Position numbers and translations under genes: made by a program. Positions 1-9,471 of a DNA stretch of 64,000 bases are shown here, piece after piece. The stretch comes from Paraburkholderia sabiae (GTDB lineage Bacteria > Pseudomonadota > Gammaproteobacteria > Burkholderiales > Burkholderiaceae): the NCBI RefSeq assembly GCF_030412785.1, contig NZ_CP125295.1, positions 6,200,001-6,264,000 of the forward strand, given 5' to 3'. A model generated the notes under the pieces. The model saw only the letters and a program-made list of their open reading frames with translations. It was not told the DNA's origin and made no database searches. Each line of letters opens with the position of its first letter. The stretch's first letter is position 1.

Positions 1-712
1 TACCGACCGTGCCGAACACGCGGCGCTTCGCCGACGCGACATACGCATTGCCCGGCCCGCAGATCTTGTCGACGGCAGGAATGGTTTGCGTGCCGTACGC
101 GAGCGCGCCGACTGCCTGCGCGCCGCCGATCGTGAACACGCGATCGACGCCGCCCAGCAGCGCCGCAGCGAGCACGAGCGGGTTCTTCACGCCGTCGGGG
201 GTCGGCACGACCATGACGATTTCGCGCACGCCCGCTACACGCGCGGGAATCGCGTTCATCAGCACCGACGACGGATACGCCGCCTTGCCGCCCGGCACGT
301 AGATGCCCGCGCGATCGAGCGGCGTGACCTTCTGGCCGAGCACGGTGCCGTCGGATTCCGTGTACTGCCAGCTATGGCTGCCGCATTCGATCTTCTGCTT
401 CTCGTGATACGCGCGCACACGCGCCGCCGCTGCTTCGAGCGCCGCGCGGCGCTTCGGCTCGAGACTTTCGAGCGCGGCTTCCAGTTCCGACAGCGGCAGT
501 TCGAGCGCGGCTACATTCGTCGCGTTCAGACGGTCGAAACGGTTCGTGTAGTCGAGCACAGCGGCATCGCCGCGCGCCTTCACGTCGGCCAGAATCTGCG
601 CGACCGAGCGCTCGATCGCTTCATCTTCGCTCGCTTCGAACGCGAGCACCGCATGCAGCGACTTCTGGAAATCTTCAGTGCTGGAATCGAGTTTGCGAAT
701 CTTGATAGACAT
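1..712 (-). CDS. hisD: Histidinol dehydrogenase, N-terminal part (3' end outside window)
   Basis: HisD carries out the last two steps of histidine synthesis, oxidising L-histidinol to L-histidine with two NAD+ in the cytoplasm. The visible 237 codons start with [11 protein letters not shown] and include the family segments [20 protein letters not shown] and [12 protein letters not shown], typical of the substrate and NAD region. The ATG at 712 opens the family's usual N-terminus. It lies about 50 bases after hisG on the same strand, as part of a his block that continues beyond the window. The zinc ligands and catalytic residues in the C-terminal half are not visible, so completeness cannot be judged. 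Confidence 0.95.
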   Translation of the reverse strand, partial: MSIKIRKLDSSTEDFQKSLHAVLAFEASEDEAIERSVAQILADVKARGDAAVLDYTNRFDRLNATNVAALELPLSELEAALESLEPKRRAALEAAAARVRAYHEKQKIECGSHSWQYTESDGTVLGQKVTPLDRAGIYVPGGKAAYPSSVLMNAIPARVAGVREIVMVVPTPDGVKNPLVLAAALLGGVDRVFTIGGAQAVGALAYGTQTIPAVDKICGPGNAYVASAKRRVFGTVG

Positions 713-764
713 GCTGGTATCCGTTTCGGTAAGGCGCGCGCGTCGGCCGCGTGTTCGTGTTCCG

Positions 765-1463
765 TCAGGCCGCTGCGCCGGTGCGTTGCGACGCGCGCTG
801 GAACGCGTCGAGAATGGGTGCCAGCGCGGCGCGCTTGAGCTTCAGCGCCGCCTGGTTCACCACGAGGCGCGACGAGATCTGCATGATCTCTTCGACCTCG
901 ACGAGATGGTTGGCGCGCAGCGTGCCGCCCGAGCTGACCAGGTCGACGATCGCGTCGGCAAGACCGACGAGCGGCGCAAGTTCCATCGATCCATACAGCT
1001 TGATCAGATCGACGTGCACGCCCTTCGACGCGAAGTGCTCGCGTGCCGTCTGCACGTACTTCGTCGCGACGCGCAGGCGCGCGCCCTGGCGCACTGCGTT
1101 CGCGTAGTCGAAGCCGGCCGCCACGGCCACCGACATCCGGCAGCGCGCGATGTCGAGGTCGATCGGCTGATACAGGCCGCTGCCGCCGTGCTCGATCAGC
1201 ACGTCCTTGCCCGCGACGCCGAAATCGGCGGCGCCGTATTCGACGTACGTCGGCACGTCGGTGGCGCGCACGATGATCACGCGCACGTTCGGATCATTCG
1301 TGGGCAGGATCAGCTTGCGCGACGTCTCCGGGTCATCCGTGACTTCGATGCCCGCTGCCGCGAGCAGCGGCACCGTTTCCTCGAAGATGCGGCCCTTCGA
1401 CAGCGCGAGCGTCAACGGCTTGCCCACTGCGGGCGACGACGACGTTTGCGGCAATTCGCTCAT
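765..1463 (-). CDS. hisG: ATP phosphoribosyltransferase, short form
   Basis: HisG catalyses the committed first step of histidine synthesis, joining ATP and PRPP to give phosphoribosyl-ATP. At 232 residues it is the short form (HisGS): the catalytic core is present (LALSKGR near residue 18, the PRPP-binding stretch [14 protein letters not shown] near 173), but the C-terminal ACT-like histidine-binding domain of long HisG is absent. Short forms need the HisZ regulatory subunit for activity and feedback control; hisZ is not in this window. The start overlaps the murA stop by 4 bases (ATGA), which indicates translational coupling. Confidence 0.96.
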   Translation of the reverse strand: MSELPQTSSSPAVGKPLTLALSKGRIFEETVPLLAAAGIEVTDDPETSRKLILPTNDPNVRVIIVRATDVPTYVEYGAADFGVAGKDVLIEHGGSGLYQPIDLDIARCRMSVAVAAGFDYANAVRQGARLRVATKYVQTAREHFASKGVHVDLIKLYGSMELAPLVGLADAIVDLVSSGGTLRANHLVEVEEIMQISSRLVVNQAALKLKRAALAPILDAFQRASQRTGAAA

Positions 1464-2722
1464 GCCTGATTACCCTTGATGCGGCGCACCTTCGCGCCGA
1501 CTGCGGTGAGTTTCGATTCCATCCGGTCGTAGCCGCGATCGAGGTGATAAATACGGTCGATCAGCGTTTCGCCGTCGGCGCACAGACCCGCGATCACGAG
1601 ACTCGCCGACGCGCGGAGATCCGTTGCCATCACCTTCGCGCCCGACAGCTTCTCGACGCCGTTCACCAGCGCCGTCTTGCCGTCGATCGTGATGTTCGCG
1701 CCCAGACGGTTCAGTTCCTGCACGTGCATGAAGCGGTTTTCGAAGATCGTTTCGACCACTTGCGACGTGCCTTCGGCCAAGGTGTTCAGTGCCATGAACT
1801 GCGCCTGCATGTCGGTCGGGAACGCCGGGTATTCGGAGGTGCGGAACGACACGGCCTTCGGACGCTGGTTCATGCGCACGCGCATCCAGTCGTCGCCCTC
1901 TTCGATCGTGACGCCTGTATCGCGCAGCTTGTCCGTCACGGCTTCGAGAATCTGCGGACGCACGTGACGCAGCGTGACATCACCGCCCGCCGCTGCGACC
2001 GCGCACAGGAACGTACCTGCTTCGATGCGGTCCGGCACGACCGTGTGCTTCGCGCCGTGCAGCTTGTCGACGCCCTGAATCACGAGACGATCGGTGCCGA
2101 TGCCGTCGATCTTCGCGCCCATCGAAACGAGCAGATTCGCCAGATCGCCGACTTCCGGCTCGCGCGCGGCGTTCTCGATGATCGTCTCGCCTTCCGCGAG
2201 CACGGCTGCCATCAGCAGGTTTTCGGTGCCCGTGACGGTGATCATGTCGGTGACGATGCGCGTGCCCTTCAGACGCTTCGCGCGCGCTTCGATGAAGCCG
2301 TGCTCGATGCTGATCTCGGCGCCCATCGCCTGCAGGCCCTTGATGTGCTGGTCGACAGGCCGTGCGCCGATCGCGCAGCCGCCCGGCAGCGACACCTTCG
2401 CCTCGCCGAAACGCGCGACGAGCGGACCGAGCACGAGAATCGACGCGCGCATCGTCTTCACGAGTTCGTACGGCGCGACGAGATTGTCGACCTTCGACGC
2501 GTCGAGCGACACCTTGCCGTCCGCGCTTTCCGTGCGCACGCCCATCTGGCCGAGCAGCTTGAGCGTGGTGCGCACGTCCTGCAGGTCGGGCACGTTGTCG
2601 AGCTGCACGGGCTCCGCGCTCAACAAGCCTGCGCAAAGGATCGGCAGCGCCGCGTTCTTTGCACCCGAAACAACGATCTCACCAGCGAGCTTCTGCCCGC
2701 CTTCAATCACGAGTTTGTCCAT
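1460..2722 (-). CDS. murA: UDP-N-acetylglucosamine 1-carboxyvinyltransferase
   Basis: MurA transfers enolpyruvate from PEP to UDP-GlcNAc, the first committed step of peptidoglycan precursor synthesis, in the cytoplasm. The start chosen at 2722 (MDKLVIEGG) gives 420 residues, the usual length, and has an AGGAA-like ribosome site upstream. The frame is open further upstream but that extension does not look like MurA. The active-site loop reads [13 protein letters not shown] with the catalytic, fosfomycin-reactive cysteine at about residue 116. The gene sits between ibaG and hisG, and its stop overlaps the hisG start. Confidence 0.97.
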   Translation of the reverse strand: MDKLVIEGGQKLAGEIVVSGAKNAALPILCAGLLSAEPVQLDNVPDLQDVRTTLKLLGQMGVRTESADGKVSLDASKVDNLVAPYELVKTMRASILVLGPLVARFGEAKVSLPGGCAIGARPVDQHIKGLQAMGAEISIEHGFIEARAKRLKGTRIVTDMITVTGTENLLMAAVLAEGETIIENAAREPEVGDLANLLVSMGAKIDGIGTDRLVIQGVDKLHGAKHTVVPDRIEAGTFLCAVAAAGGDVTLRHVRPQILEAVTDKLRDTGVTIEEGDDWMRVRMNQRPKAVSFRTSEYPAFPTDMQAQFMALNTLAEGTSQVVETIFENRFMHVQELNRLGANITIDGKTALVNGVEKLSGAKVMATDLRASASLVIAGLCADGETLIDRIYHLDRGYDRMESKLTAVGAKVRRIKGNQA

Positions 2723-2977
2723 GCCTGTTTGTTCCTGATCTGCCCGTCTGCCAACTGGCGTCTTGTGGGCGGTTGCTGCGGCGCCGTGCGCGGCGTCGCG
2801 ACTGTTCTGTGTGTCTTGTGTGATACGCACTAATGTTCCAGCAAATTTGCAGCTACGTCTGAAGCTTATTGTGCAGCTTGTTTTTCCGCTCTTCTTGCAG
2901 CCAGGTTATCGAGCACCGTTCCCCGACAGACGGCACGTTTTTATGCGTGACCTTGACGCGCGACTGCTATGCGCAAA

Positions 2978-3217
2978 TCAGGCGTTTTGCCATTCGGCGG
3001 GCGTCAGCGTCTTCATGCTGAGCGCGTGAATCTCTTCGCGCATGCGGTCGCCGAGCGCGGCATACACGAGTTGATGCCGTTGAATCAGACGCTTGCCTTC
3101 GAAATTCGGCGACACGATGGTCGCGAAGAAATGCTGGCCGTCGCCTTCCACTTCGAGATGCTCGCAAGGAAGGCCCGCCGCGATGTAATTCTTGACCTGT
3201 TCGGGAGTGGGTAGCAT
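2978..3217 (-). CDS. ibaG: BolA/IbaG family protein
   Basis: This 79-residue protein is a single BolA domain. It has the family's conserved RHQLVY-type segment with the histidine that can help bind a shared [2Fe-2S] cluster. BolA-family proteins pair with monothiol glutaredoxins in Fe-S and redox homeostasis. The IbaG subgroup is recognised by size and by lying immediately before murA, as here. The start is 10 bases after the permease gene, so it is probably co-transcribed with the ABC exporter. The assignment to IbaG rather than BolA rests on length and context. Confidence 0.88.
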   Translation of the reverse strand: MLPTPEQVKNYIAAGLPCEHLEVEGDGQHFFATIVSPNFEGKRLIQRHQLVYAALGDRMREEIHALSMKTLTPAEWQNA

Positions 3218-3227
3218 TTCAGTGCTC

Positions 3228-3983
3228 CTAGTGACGCAGCTTGTAGCCGGACGCGAGCAGACGCATCGCGATCACGGCCAGCACGACGAAGAAACCGGCG
3301 ACGATCAGCAGGCTCCACATCGGATTGATATCCGACATGCCGAAGAAGCCATAGCGAAAGCCGTCGATCATGTAGAAAAACGGGTTCAGCCGCGAAACCT
3401 CGCGCCAGCCGGACGGCAGCGTATGCGTCGAGTAGAACACGCCCGAGAGGAACGTGAGCGGCATGATCAGAAAATTCTGGAACGCGGCGAGCTGATCGAA
3501 CTTCTCGGCCCAGATGCCCGCGATCACGCCGAGCGTGCCGAGAATCGCCGAGCCGAGCACCGCAAACGCGATGATGTAGAGCGGCGCAGTGAAGCTCACG
3601 GGAATGAACCAGATGGTCACGATGAACACGCCGAATCCGACGCTCAAGCCGCGCACGACAGCCGCGAGCACGTAGGCGCCGTACATTTCCCAGTGCGACA
3701 GCGGCGGCAGCAGAACGAACACGAGATTGCCCGTGATCTTCGATTGAATCAACGACGACGAACTGTTCGCGAATGCGTTCTGCAGCACGCTCATCATCAC
3801 GAGGCCGGGCACGAGGAAGCTCGTGTACTGCACGCCAGGGTAGACCTGCACGTGATCGCGCAGCGCGTGGCCGAAGATCGTCAGATACAGCAGCGCCGTA
3901 ATGACCGGCGCGAGCACCGTCTGGAACGCGACCTTCCAGAAGCGCAGCAGCTCTTTGTAGAACAGGGTACGAAAACCGCTCAT
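3228..3983 (-). CDS. ABC-2 type transporter permease (YadH-like)
   Basis: This is the membrane subunit of an ABC-2 exporter, 251 residues from the ATG at 3983. It has about six hydrophobic segments and the ABC-2 signature region near LPPLSHWEMYGAYVLAA. A further N-terminal open stretch is ignored because this ATG overlaps the ATPase stop by 4 bases and begins the standard MSGFRTLFYKE N-terminus. With the upstream ATPase it forms a YadGH-type half-transporter pair. The substrate is unknown; its position between the mla genes and murA suggests an envelope role but does not prove one. Confidence 0.9.
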   Translation of the reverse strand: MSGFRTLFYKELLRFWKVAFQTVLAPVITALLYLTIFGHALRDHVQVYPGVQYTSFLVPGLVMMSVLQNAFANSSSSLIQSKITGNLVFVLLPPLSHWEMYGAYVLAAVVRGLSVGFGVFIVTIWFIPVSFTAPLYIIAFAVLGSAILGTLGVIAGIWAEKFDQLAAFQNFLIMPLTFLSGVFYSTHTLPSGWREVSRLNPFFYMIDGFRYGFFGMSDINPMWSLLIVAGFFVVLAVIAMRLLASGYKLRH

Positions 3984-4906
3984 GCCAATCCCTCGACCAC
4001 TTCCGGTCCGCTCATCACTTGCAGGAACACGTCTTCGAGGTCGGCCTTGCGCACCTCGATTTCGTCGAACGTGCAGCCCGCCGCGCGGCACTGCGCGAGA
4101 ATGCGCTCGACGTCGTCGTAGCTCGCGAGGCGCAGCAGATGCTGGCGTCCGTTGACGTTGTTGGGATCGACTTCGAGCGGACGCAGTTCGGCGGGCAGCA
4201 CGCCCTGCGCGAAACGGATGAACAACTGCGTGCCCGCGAAGCGTTCGAGCAGCGTGCTCGTGCGCTCGAGCGCGACGACTTCACCGCGCCGCAGCATCGC
4301 AATGCGATCGCACAGCGACTCGGCTTCTTCGAGGTAATGCGTGGTCAGCACGATCGTGTGGCCTTCGCGGTTCAGGCGCGAAATGAACTTCCACAGCGTC
4401 TGACGGAGTTCGACGTCGACACCCGCCGTGGGTTCGTCGAGCACGATCACGGGCGGCCGATGCACGAGCGCCTGCGCGACCAGCACGCGGCGCTTCATCC
4501 CGCCCGACAGCGCGCGCATGTTCGCATCGGCTTTTTCGGTGAGATCGAGATTGGCCATCACTTCGTCGATCCAGTCGTCGTTCTTGCGCAGGCCGAAGTA
4601 GCCCGACTGGATGCGCAGCGTTTCGCGCACGGTGAAGAACGGGTCGAAGACGAGTTCCTGCGGCACGACGCCGAGCGCGCGACGCGCAAGACGGAAATCG
4701 TCGACGACATGGTGACCGTGCACCGTGATGCTGCCTTCGTCGGCGCGCGCGAGACCCGCGAGGATGCTGATGAGCGTCGTCTTGCCGGCGCCGTTCGGAC
4801 CGAGCAGCCCGAAGAATTCGCCTTGTTCGACGGTAAAGCTGACGCCTTTGAGCGCTTGCAAATCCTTGTAGCGCTTCCTGACGTTACGAATTTCAATCGC
4901 TGACAT
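3980..4906 (-). CDS. ABC exporter ATP-binding protein (YadG-like)
   Basis: This is a 308-residue ABC ATPase. Walker A GPNGAGKTT lies at about residues 36-44, the signature LSGG at 133-136, Walker B VIVLDEP at 153-159 and the switch histidine near 190. A roughly 90-residue C-terminal region follows, typical of DrrA/YadG-type exporters. The start at 4906 (MSAIEIRNVRKRY) is preferred over an upstream in-frame extension. Its stop overlaps the permease start. A perfect TATAAT hexamer lies about 170 bases upstream and may start the ABC-ibaG-murA-his transcript. The exported substrate is unknown. Confidence 0.93.
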   Translation of the reverse strand: MSAIEIRNVRKRYKDLQALKGVSFTVEQGEFFGLLGPNGAGKTTLISILAGLARADEGSITVHGHHVVDDFRLARRALGVVPQELVFDPFFTVRETLRIQSGYFGLRKNDDWIDEVMANLDLTEKADANMRALSGGMKRRVLVAQALVHRPPVIVLDEPTAGVDVELRQTLWKFISRLNREGHTIVLTTHYLEEAESLCDRIAMLRRGEVVALERTSTLLERFAGTQLFIRFAQGVLPAELRPLEVDPNNVNGRQHLLRLASYDDVERILAQCRAAGCTFDEIEVRKADLEDVFLQVMSGPEVVEGLA

Positions 4907-5076
4907 GACTGTGCGCCGTCGAAGGGGACAGCGCCTGATAGATCGCCCGGCAAGGGCGCGAAGCATGGGGGAAACGATTTGGGGCCGGGTGCAAAAGACC
5001 GCTTGCGCTGCTTCTGCAACCGCTACGGCCGTTTCCGGGATGCGGAACGAAACGGCCAGGCGCCAAAAAACGTTTG

Positions 5077-5082
5077 ATTATA
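5077..5082 (-). promoter_or_regulatory. Candidate -10 box for the ABC exporter-ibaG-murA-his transcript
   Basis: On the minus strand this reads TATAAT, matching the sigma-70 -10 consensus exactly, in an otherwise GC-rich gap between mlaB and the ABC ATPase gene. No good -35 hexamer is visible at 16-18 bases. The implied leader is about 160 bases. The rest of the 267-base gap shows nothing distinctive. Confidence 0.35.
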
Positions 5083-5173
5083 GGGCAAAAGTCGAAACGA
5101 CCGACTGGCCTTGGGAGAACGCGAGCCTGCGCGAAAGGTGAAACGCGGCGCGAAGCTCACTGACGCGTGAGCG

Positions 5174-5479
5174 TCAATGTCGTGCGGAGAGAAGCGTATC
5201 GACGCCGTACGCTTGTGCGAGGCTGGACAGCCCCGCAGGCAGGTTCACGATGACGAGCGGCGTACCGCGCGCGCTCGCCGCGCGTTGCCATGCGAGCAGC
5301 ACGGCCAGCGCGGAAGAGTCGAATTGCGTGAGGGGCGTGCAGTCGACCGCAGTCGCGCCGCCGCCGATGCTCGCGAGCCCCGCCGCGAGCGCGGCATTCG
5401 CGCTCGCGTGGGTCAGCGTGGCGCCCGTTTCGAACGTATTGACAGGCGTCGTCACGGGCGCATTTGCAAAGTTGTTCAC
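5174..5479 (-). CDS. mlaB: STAS-domain protein of the Mla system
   Basis: MlaB is the small cytoplasmic STAS-domain subunit that binds and activates the MlaF ATPase in the MlaFEDB inner-membrane complex. The 101-residue reading starts at GTG 5479, which overlaps the mlaC stop (GTGA); a longer in-frame reading inside mlaC is rejected. The STAS core is visible as CTPLTQFDSSALAVLLAWQR, with the conserved DSSAL turn, then LAQAYGVD near the C-terminus. It is the last gene of mlaF-E-D-A-C-B. Confidence 0.87.
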   Translation of the reverse strand: MNNFANAPVTTPVNTFETGATLTHASANAALAAGLASIGGGATAVDCTPLTQFDSSALAVLLAWQRAASARGTPLVIVNLPAGLSSLAQAYGVDTLLSARH

Positions 5480-6108
5480 GACTGTTTGCCGCTGGCCAGT
5501 TGCTGGTTGCGTGCCGTCAGGAACTGGATCAGACCGTCGACGCCGCTCTTCTGGATCTGCTCGTTGAACTGCTGCTGGTACGCCTGGATCAGCCATGCGC
5601 CGAGCACGTTCAGGTCATACACGCGCCAGCCTTGCGGCGTCTTGTACAGGCGATAGTCGAGTTCGACAGGCGAGCCGTTGTTCATCACGACCGAACGCAC
5701 GACGACGTCGGTATCTTCCGGGCTTGCGCGGAACGGCTTGTATTCGATCTGCTGGTCCTTCACCTGAGCCAGCGCGCCCGAATACGTGCGGATCAGCAGC
5801 GTCTTGAACTGCTCGACGACCGCGTTCTGCTGCTCGGGCGTCGCGGTGCGCCAGTTGCGGCCCATTGCGAGTTGCGTAGTACGGCGGAAGTCCGTGTACG
5901 GGAGAATTTTCTCGTTCACGAGCTTCGTGACGGCGCCGATATTGCCCGTCTGGATGGTCTTGTCGGCGCGCACGGCGTCGATCACCTGCTGCGTGACCGT
6001 CTTGACCATTGCGTCGGGATTATTCGTGTCCACAGCTTGCGCGGAGGCCGCGCCACTAAACGTAAAAAGCGCTGCAATAAACGGGATGAAGAAGAAGAAT
6101 TTTTTCAT
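5476..6108 (-). CDS. mlaC: Periplasmic phospholipid-binding protein MlaC
   Basis: MlaC shuttles phospholipids across the periplasm between the MlaA outer-membrane complex and the MlaFEDB inner-membrane complex. The start at 6108 gives a clear signal peptide (MKKFFFFIPFIAALFTFSG, cleavage expected after ASA near residue 23) and a 210-residue precursor. Family features include NFRRTT-like text (YTDFRRTTQLAMGR) and WRVYDLNVLGAWLIQAYQQQF near the C-terminus. It begins 138 bases after mlaA and overlaps mlaB by 4 bases. Confidence 0.93.
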   Translation of the reverse strand: MKKFFFFIPFIAALFTFSGAASAQAVDTNNPDAMVKTVTQQVIDAVRADKTIQTGNIGAVTKLVNEKILPYTDFRRTTQLAMGRNWRTATPEQQNAVVEQFKTLLIRTYSGALAQVKDQQIEYKPFRASPEDTDVVVRSVVMNNGSPVELDYRLYKTPQGWRVYDLNVLGAWLIQAYQQQFNEQIQKSGVDGLIQFLTARNQQLASGKQS

Positions 6109-6246
6109 TTCCAGTCCTGCAAAAAAAATAAGCTTAGCGTTGGAGGCGACAATATCACGCGAGTTCAGCCGCAATCCACGCCCAAACTGCGAGATTCGTA
6201 TCCGAGTGTTACGGCTGACAGATACGTTTCTCGCATTTGACATGCC

Positions 6247-7215
6247 TTAGCGCAGCTTCAGCGACGGATAGCCGAAAAGCGCTGGCGGCACGTACTGGCC
6301 GGCCGGAACGGTAGGCGGTGCCTCCGTGCCGGATGCAGGTTCTGCAGCACCCGCCGCGCCACCCGCTGCATCGTTCGATGTCGCACCGGAAGCCGCTTCC
6401 GGCGCGGAAGCGGGCGCGGCCGGCTTCGTTGCAGGCGCCGAGGCCGGCGCGGGGGCTGCCGCACCGCCGTCGACGTCTTCGTACTTCGGCAGCGGCGCTT
6501 CGCTGCCGTAGTCCGGCAACGCCGACGATGCATTGCCGCCCGTCAGCAGATAGCGGCGGCGTTGCAGGTATGCATTACGCACGAACGAATACTTGTCGAG
6601 CGCCGCGCCTTCCAGCACGTCGCTTGCGTTCAGCAGGTTCGCGCGTGTGTTGACCAGATTCAGACCGTACAGCGCCCAGCTCACGCTGTCCGGCTGCACG
6701 TACGTCAGCGGATTGATGAAGTAGTTCCCGACGATACCCACGCCGTCGCGCACCGTGCTCGGCCCGAACAGCGGCAGCACGAGATACGGACCCGGCGGCA
6801 CGCCGTAATGACCGAGCGTCAGACCGAGGTCGTTGTCGTGCTTCGGCAGCTTCGCAATCGTCGCGACGTCGAACAGGCCGCCGACACCGAAGATCGTGTT
6901 GATCACGATACGCATGATGTCCGACACGCCGTCGGCGATCTTCAGCTGCAGCAGGTTGTTTGCCGCGATGTAGACGTCGCCGATATTCGAGAAGAAGTTC
7001 GTGACGCTGTCGCGCACCGGCTGCGGCGTGACGAACACATAGCCCTTCGCGACCGGCTTAAGCGCGTATTTATCGACGGTGTCGTTGAACGTGTAGACCG
7101 TACGGTTGAAGCCTTCGAACGGGTCTTCTTTCGTCGGGTTCTGAACGGTTGCACAGCCGGCCAACGTTGCCACGGCCAGCGCGATCCCCGCGACACGTAT
7201 GCGTGTCGTCTTCAT
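6247..7215 (-). CDS. mlaA: Outer-membrane lipoprotein MlaA (VacJ) with a long Ala/Pro-rich tail
   Basis: MlaA sits in the outer-membrane inner leaflet and removes mislocalised phospholipids from the outer leaflet, passing them to MlaC. The N-terminus is a lipoprotein signal with lipobox LAGC at about residues 18-21. VacJ motifs are strong: DPFEGFNRTVYTFND, GHYGVPPGPYLVLPLFGPS and FINPLTYVQP. The protein has 322 residues, longer than the family's roughly 250, because of an Ala/Pro/Gly-rich C-terminal tail from about residue 245. The location between mlaD and mlaC is the usual Burkholderia arrangement, unlike E. coli where mlaA is separate. Confidence 0.95.
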   Translation of the reverse strand: MKTTRIRVAGIALAVATLAGCATVQNPTKEDPFEGFNRTVYTFNDTVDKYALKPVAKGYVFVTPQPVRDSVTNFFSNIGDVYIAANNLLQLKIADGVSDIMRIVINTIFGVGGLFDVATIAKLPKHDNDLGLTLGHYGVPPGPYLVLPLFGPSTVRDGVGIVGNYFINPLTYVQPDSVSWALYGLNLVNTRANLLNASDVLEGAALDKYSFVRNAYLQRRRYLLTGGNASSALPDYGSEAPLPKYEDVDGGAAAPAPASAPATKPAAPASAPEAASGATSNDAAGGAAGAAEPASGTEAPPTVPAGQYVPPALFGYPSLKLR

Positions 7216-7227
7216 TTGTTGTTCTCC

Positions 7228-7788
7228 TTATTGACCGGATGCACCCGACGCCGCAGCAGCAGGCGCTGCGGGAGCGGGTGCCGCGGGCTCGGGCGCCGCA
7301 GCAGATGCACCGGGTTTGGCAGCCCCTGAATCCGCTGCCTTGTTATACAAGAACTGCCCGATCAGATTCTCCAGGACGATTGCCGATTGGGTCATCGTGA
7401 TCGTGTCGCCGGCCTTCAGCATTTCGCTGTCGCCACCCGGCTCAAGACCGATGTACTGCTCACCCAACAGGCCGGACGTCAGAATCTTCGCGGACGTGTC
7501 TTTCGGAAACTGATATTGCTTGTCGAGATCGAGCGTCACGAGCGCCTGATACGAATTGCTGTCGAAGCCGATCGACGCCACGCGGCCCACCGTCACGCCC
7601 GCGCTCTTCACGGGCGCGCGCACCTTGAGGCCGCCGATATTGTCGAATTTCAGCTTGACCGGATACGTCGCCTGAAACGACAGCGAGCTCATGTTGCCGG
7701 CCTTCAGCGCGAGGAACAGCAACGCGATGAACCCGAGCACCACGAACAGACCTACCCAGAAATCGAGAGCAGTTTTTTTCATCGTCAT
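7228..7788 (-). CDS. mlaD: Mla MCE-domain protein MlaD
   Basis: MlaD is the hexameric MCE protein of the inner-membrane MlaFEDB complex, anchored by one N-terminal helix (about residues 10-30, GLFVVLGFIALLFLALKAG). The MCE domain follows: YPVKLKFDNIGGLKVRAPVK, then GVTVGRVASI and the GEQYIGLEPGG loop. A low-complexity Ala/Pro tail occupies the last 35 or so residues. Two near-adjacent start codons (MTMKK) are possible. It lies between mlaE and mlaA in the operon. Confidence 0.95.
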   Translation of the reverse strand: MTMKKTALDFWVGLFVVLGFIALLFLALKAGNMSSLSFQATYPVKLKFDNIGGLKVRAPVKSAGVTVGRVASIGFDSNSYQALVTLDLDKQYQFPKDTSAKILTSGLLGEQYIGLEPGGDSEMLKAGDTITMTQSAIVLENLIGQFLYNKAADSGAAKPGASAAAPEPAAPAPAAPAAAASGASGQ

Positions 7789-7853
7789 CCCAAAGAGAAT
7801 CTATGCCGCCGCGGCGCGATGCCTGCGCGGTGCGCATGTATTGGTTCGACCGC

Positions 7854-8621
7854 CTAGCTGAACATCAGCGCGGTCAGCAGGAAATCCAGACCGAGCACGG
7901 CGAGCGATGCGTAGACGACCGTCTTCGTCGTCGCGCGCGACACGCCTTCCGGCGTGGGCTTCGCTTCGTAGCCCTGGTAGAGCGCGATGAACGTCACCGC
8001 GAAGCCGAATACGATGCTCTTGATCACGCCGTTGCCAACGTCGCGGTACGCATCGACGCCGCCCTGCATCTGCGACCAGAACGCGCCCGCGTCGACGCCG
8101 ATCATCAGCACGCCCACGACATAGCCGCCCAGCACGCCCACCGCGCTGAAAATGGCCGCGAGAATCGGCATCGAAATGATGCCCGCCCACATGCGCGGCG
8201 CGACGACCACCTTGAGCGGATCGACGGCCATCATTTCCATCGCTGTAAGTTGCTCGCCCGCTTTCATCAGGCCGATTTCAGCTGTGAGCGACGTGCCCGC
8301 GCGTCCGGCGAACAGCAGCGCCGTCACGACAGGCCCCAGTTCGCGCACGAGCGACAGCGCGACCAGCAAGCCGAGCGCCTGTTCGGAGCCGTAGCGGTTG
8401 AGCGTGTAATAGCCTTGCAGACCGAGCACGAAGCCGACGAACAGCCCCGACACTGCGATGATCACCAGCGAATAGTTACCGACGAAATGGATCTGCTTCG
8501 TGACAAGACGCGGACGGCGCAGCAGCGGGAAAAATTCGAGCACGAGGCGCAGGAACATGCGCGCCGCATAACCCGTCTGCCCGAGCCCGCAAATGACGGA
8601 ACGACCGATGGTGCTGATCAT
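7854..8621 (-). CDS. mlaE: Mla permease MlaE
   Basis: MlaE is the integral membrane permease of the phospholipid ABC complex, 255 residues with about five transmembrane stretches. The family region ALLFAGRAGTSLTAEIGLMKAGEQLTAMEMM is fully present, as is VAPRMWAGIISMPILA. The start overlaps the mlaF stop by 4 bases, so ATPase and permease synthesis are probably coupled. A gap of 65 bases separates it from mlaD. Confidence 0.96.
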   Translation of the reverse strand: MISTIGRSVICGLGQTGYAARMFLRLVLEFFPLLRRPRLVTKQIHFVGNYSLVIIAVSGLFVGFVLGLQGYYTLNRYGSEQALGLLVALSLVRELGPVVTALLFAGRAGTSLTAEIGLMKAGEQLTAMEMMAVDPLKVVVAPRMWAGIISMPILAAIFSAVGVLGGYVVGVLMIGVDAGAFWSQMQGGVDAYRDVGNGVIKSIVFGFAVTFIALYQGYEAKPTPEGVSRATTKTVVYASLAVLGLDFLLTALMFS

Positions 8622-9439
8622 GCGCGACCTCCGCCGATGCCGAAATCCGCAGCGAGCGGCCTGTTGCTCGGATAGTGAAATTTGAAGGGACCGTCGGGCG
8701 TGCCGTCGAGGAACTGGCGCACGGTCGGATCCGTCGACGCGCGCAGTTCCGCCGGCGTGCCTTCGGCAAGCACGCCGCCGTTCGCCAGGAAGTACACGTA
8801 GTCGGCGATCGCGAACGATTCGGGCACGTCGTGCGTCACCAGAATGGACGTGGCGCCAAGTGCAGTATTGAGCGCGCGAATCAGATTAGCCGTGATGCCG
8901 AGCGAAATAGGGTCGAGGCCGGCGAAGGGCTCGTCGTACATCATCAGTTCGGGGTCGAGCGCGATGGCACGGGCCAGCGCCACACGGCGCGCCATGCCGC
9001 CCGAAATCTCCGACGGCGCGAGATCGCGCGCGCCACGCAGACCGACCGCGTTGAGCTTCATCAGCACGAGGTCGCGGATCAATTCTTCGGGGAGATCGGT
9101 ATGCTCGCGCAGGGCGAAGGCGACGTTCTCGAACACCGACATGTCGGTGAACAGCGCGCCGAACTGGAACAGCATGCCCATCTTGCGACGCAGCGCATAC
9201 AGGCCGTCGCGCGTCTGGTTGCCGATGTCCTGGCCGTGGAACAGCACCTGGCCGCGCTGCGCGCGCACAAGGCCGCCGATCAGGCGCAGCACCGTGGTTT
9301 TCCCACACCCGGAGCCGCCCATGACCGCGACCACCTGGCCGCGTTTGAAGCGCAGGTTCAGGTTCGACAGGACGAGCCGCTCGCCGTAGCCGAAGTCGAC
9401 GTCGCGCAGCTCAAGGAGGGTCTCGGAAGAGGATGGCAC
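8618..9439 (-). CDS. mlaF: Mla ATP-binding protein MlaF
   Basis: MlaF is the ATPase of the phospholipid transporter. Walker A GGSGCGKTT is at residues 41-49, the signature ISGGMARR in the middle, and Walker B LMMYDEPFAGLDP follows. The text LIRDLVLMKLNAVGLRGARD is characteristic of MlaF-type ATPases. The last 40 residues after the ATPase core are the region where MlaB binds in characterised systems. This is the first gene of the operon; a TATAAT box lies about 35 bases upstream. Confidence 0.96.
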   Translation of the reverse strand: MPSSSETLLELRDVDFGYGERLVLSNLNLRFKRGQVVAVMGGSGCGKTTVLRLIGGLVRAQRGQVLFHGQDIGNQTRDGLYALRRKMGMLFQFGALFTDMSVFENVAFALREHTDLPEELIRDLVLMKLNAVGLRGARDLAPSEISGGMARRVALARAIALDPELMMYDEPFAGLDPISLGITANLIRALNTALGATSILVTHDVPESFAIADYVYFLANGGVLAEGTPAELRASTDPTVRQFLDGTPDGPFKFHYPSNRPLAADFGIGGGRA

Positions 9440-9471
9440 GAAACTGTCAGTCCTTTTACACGGAAGGGCGA

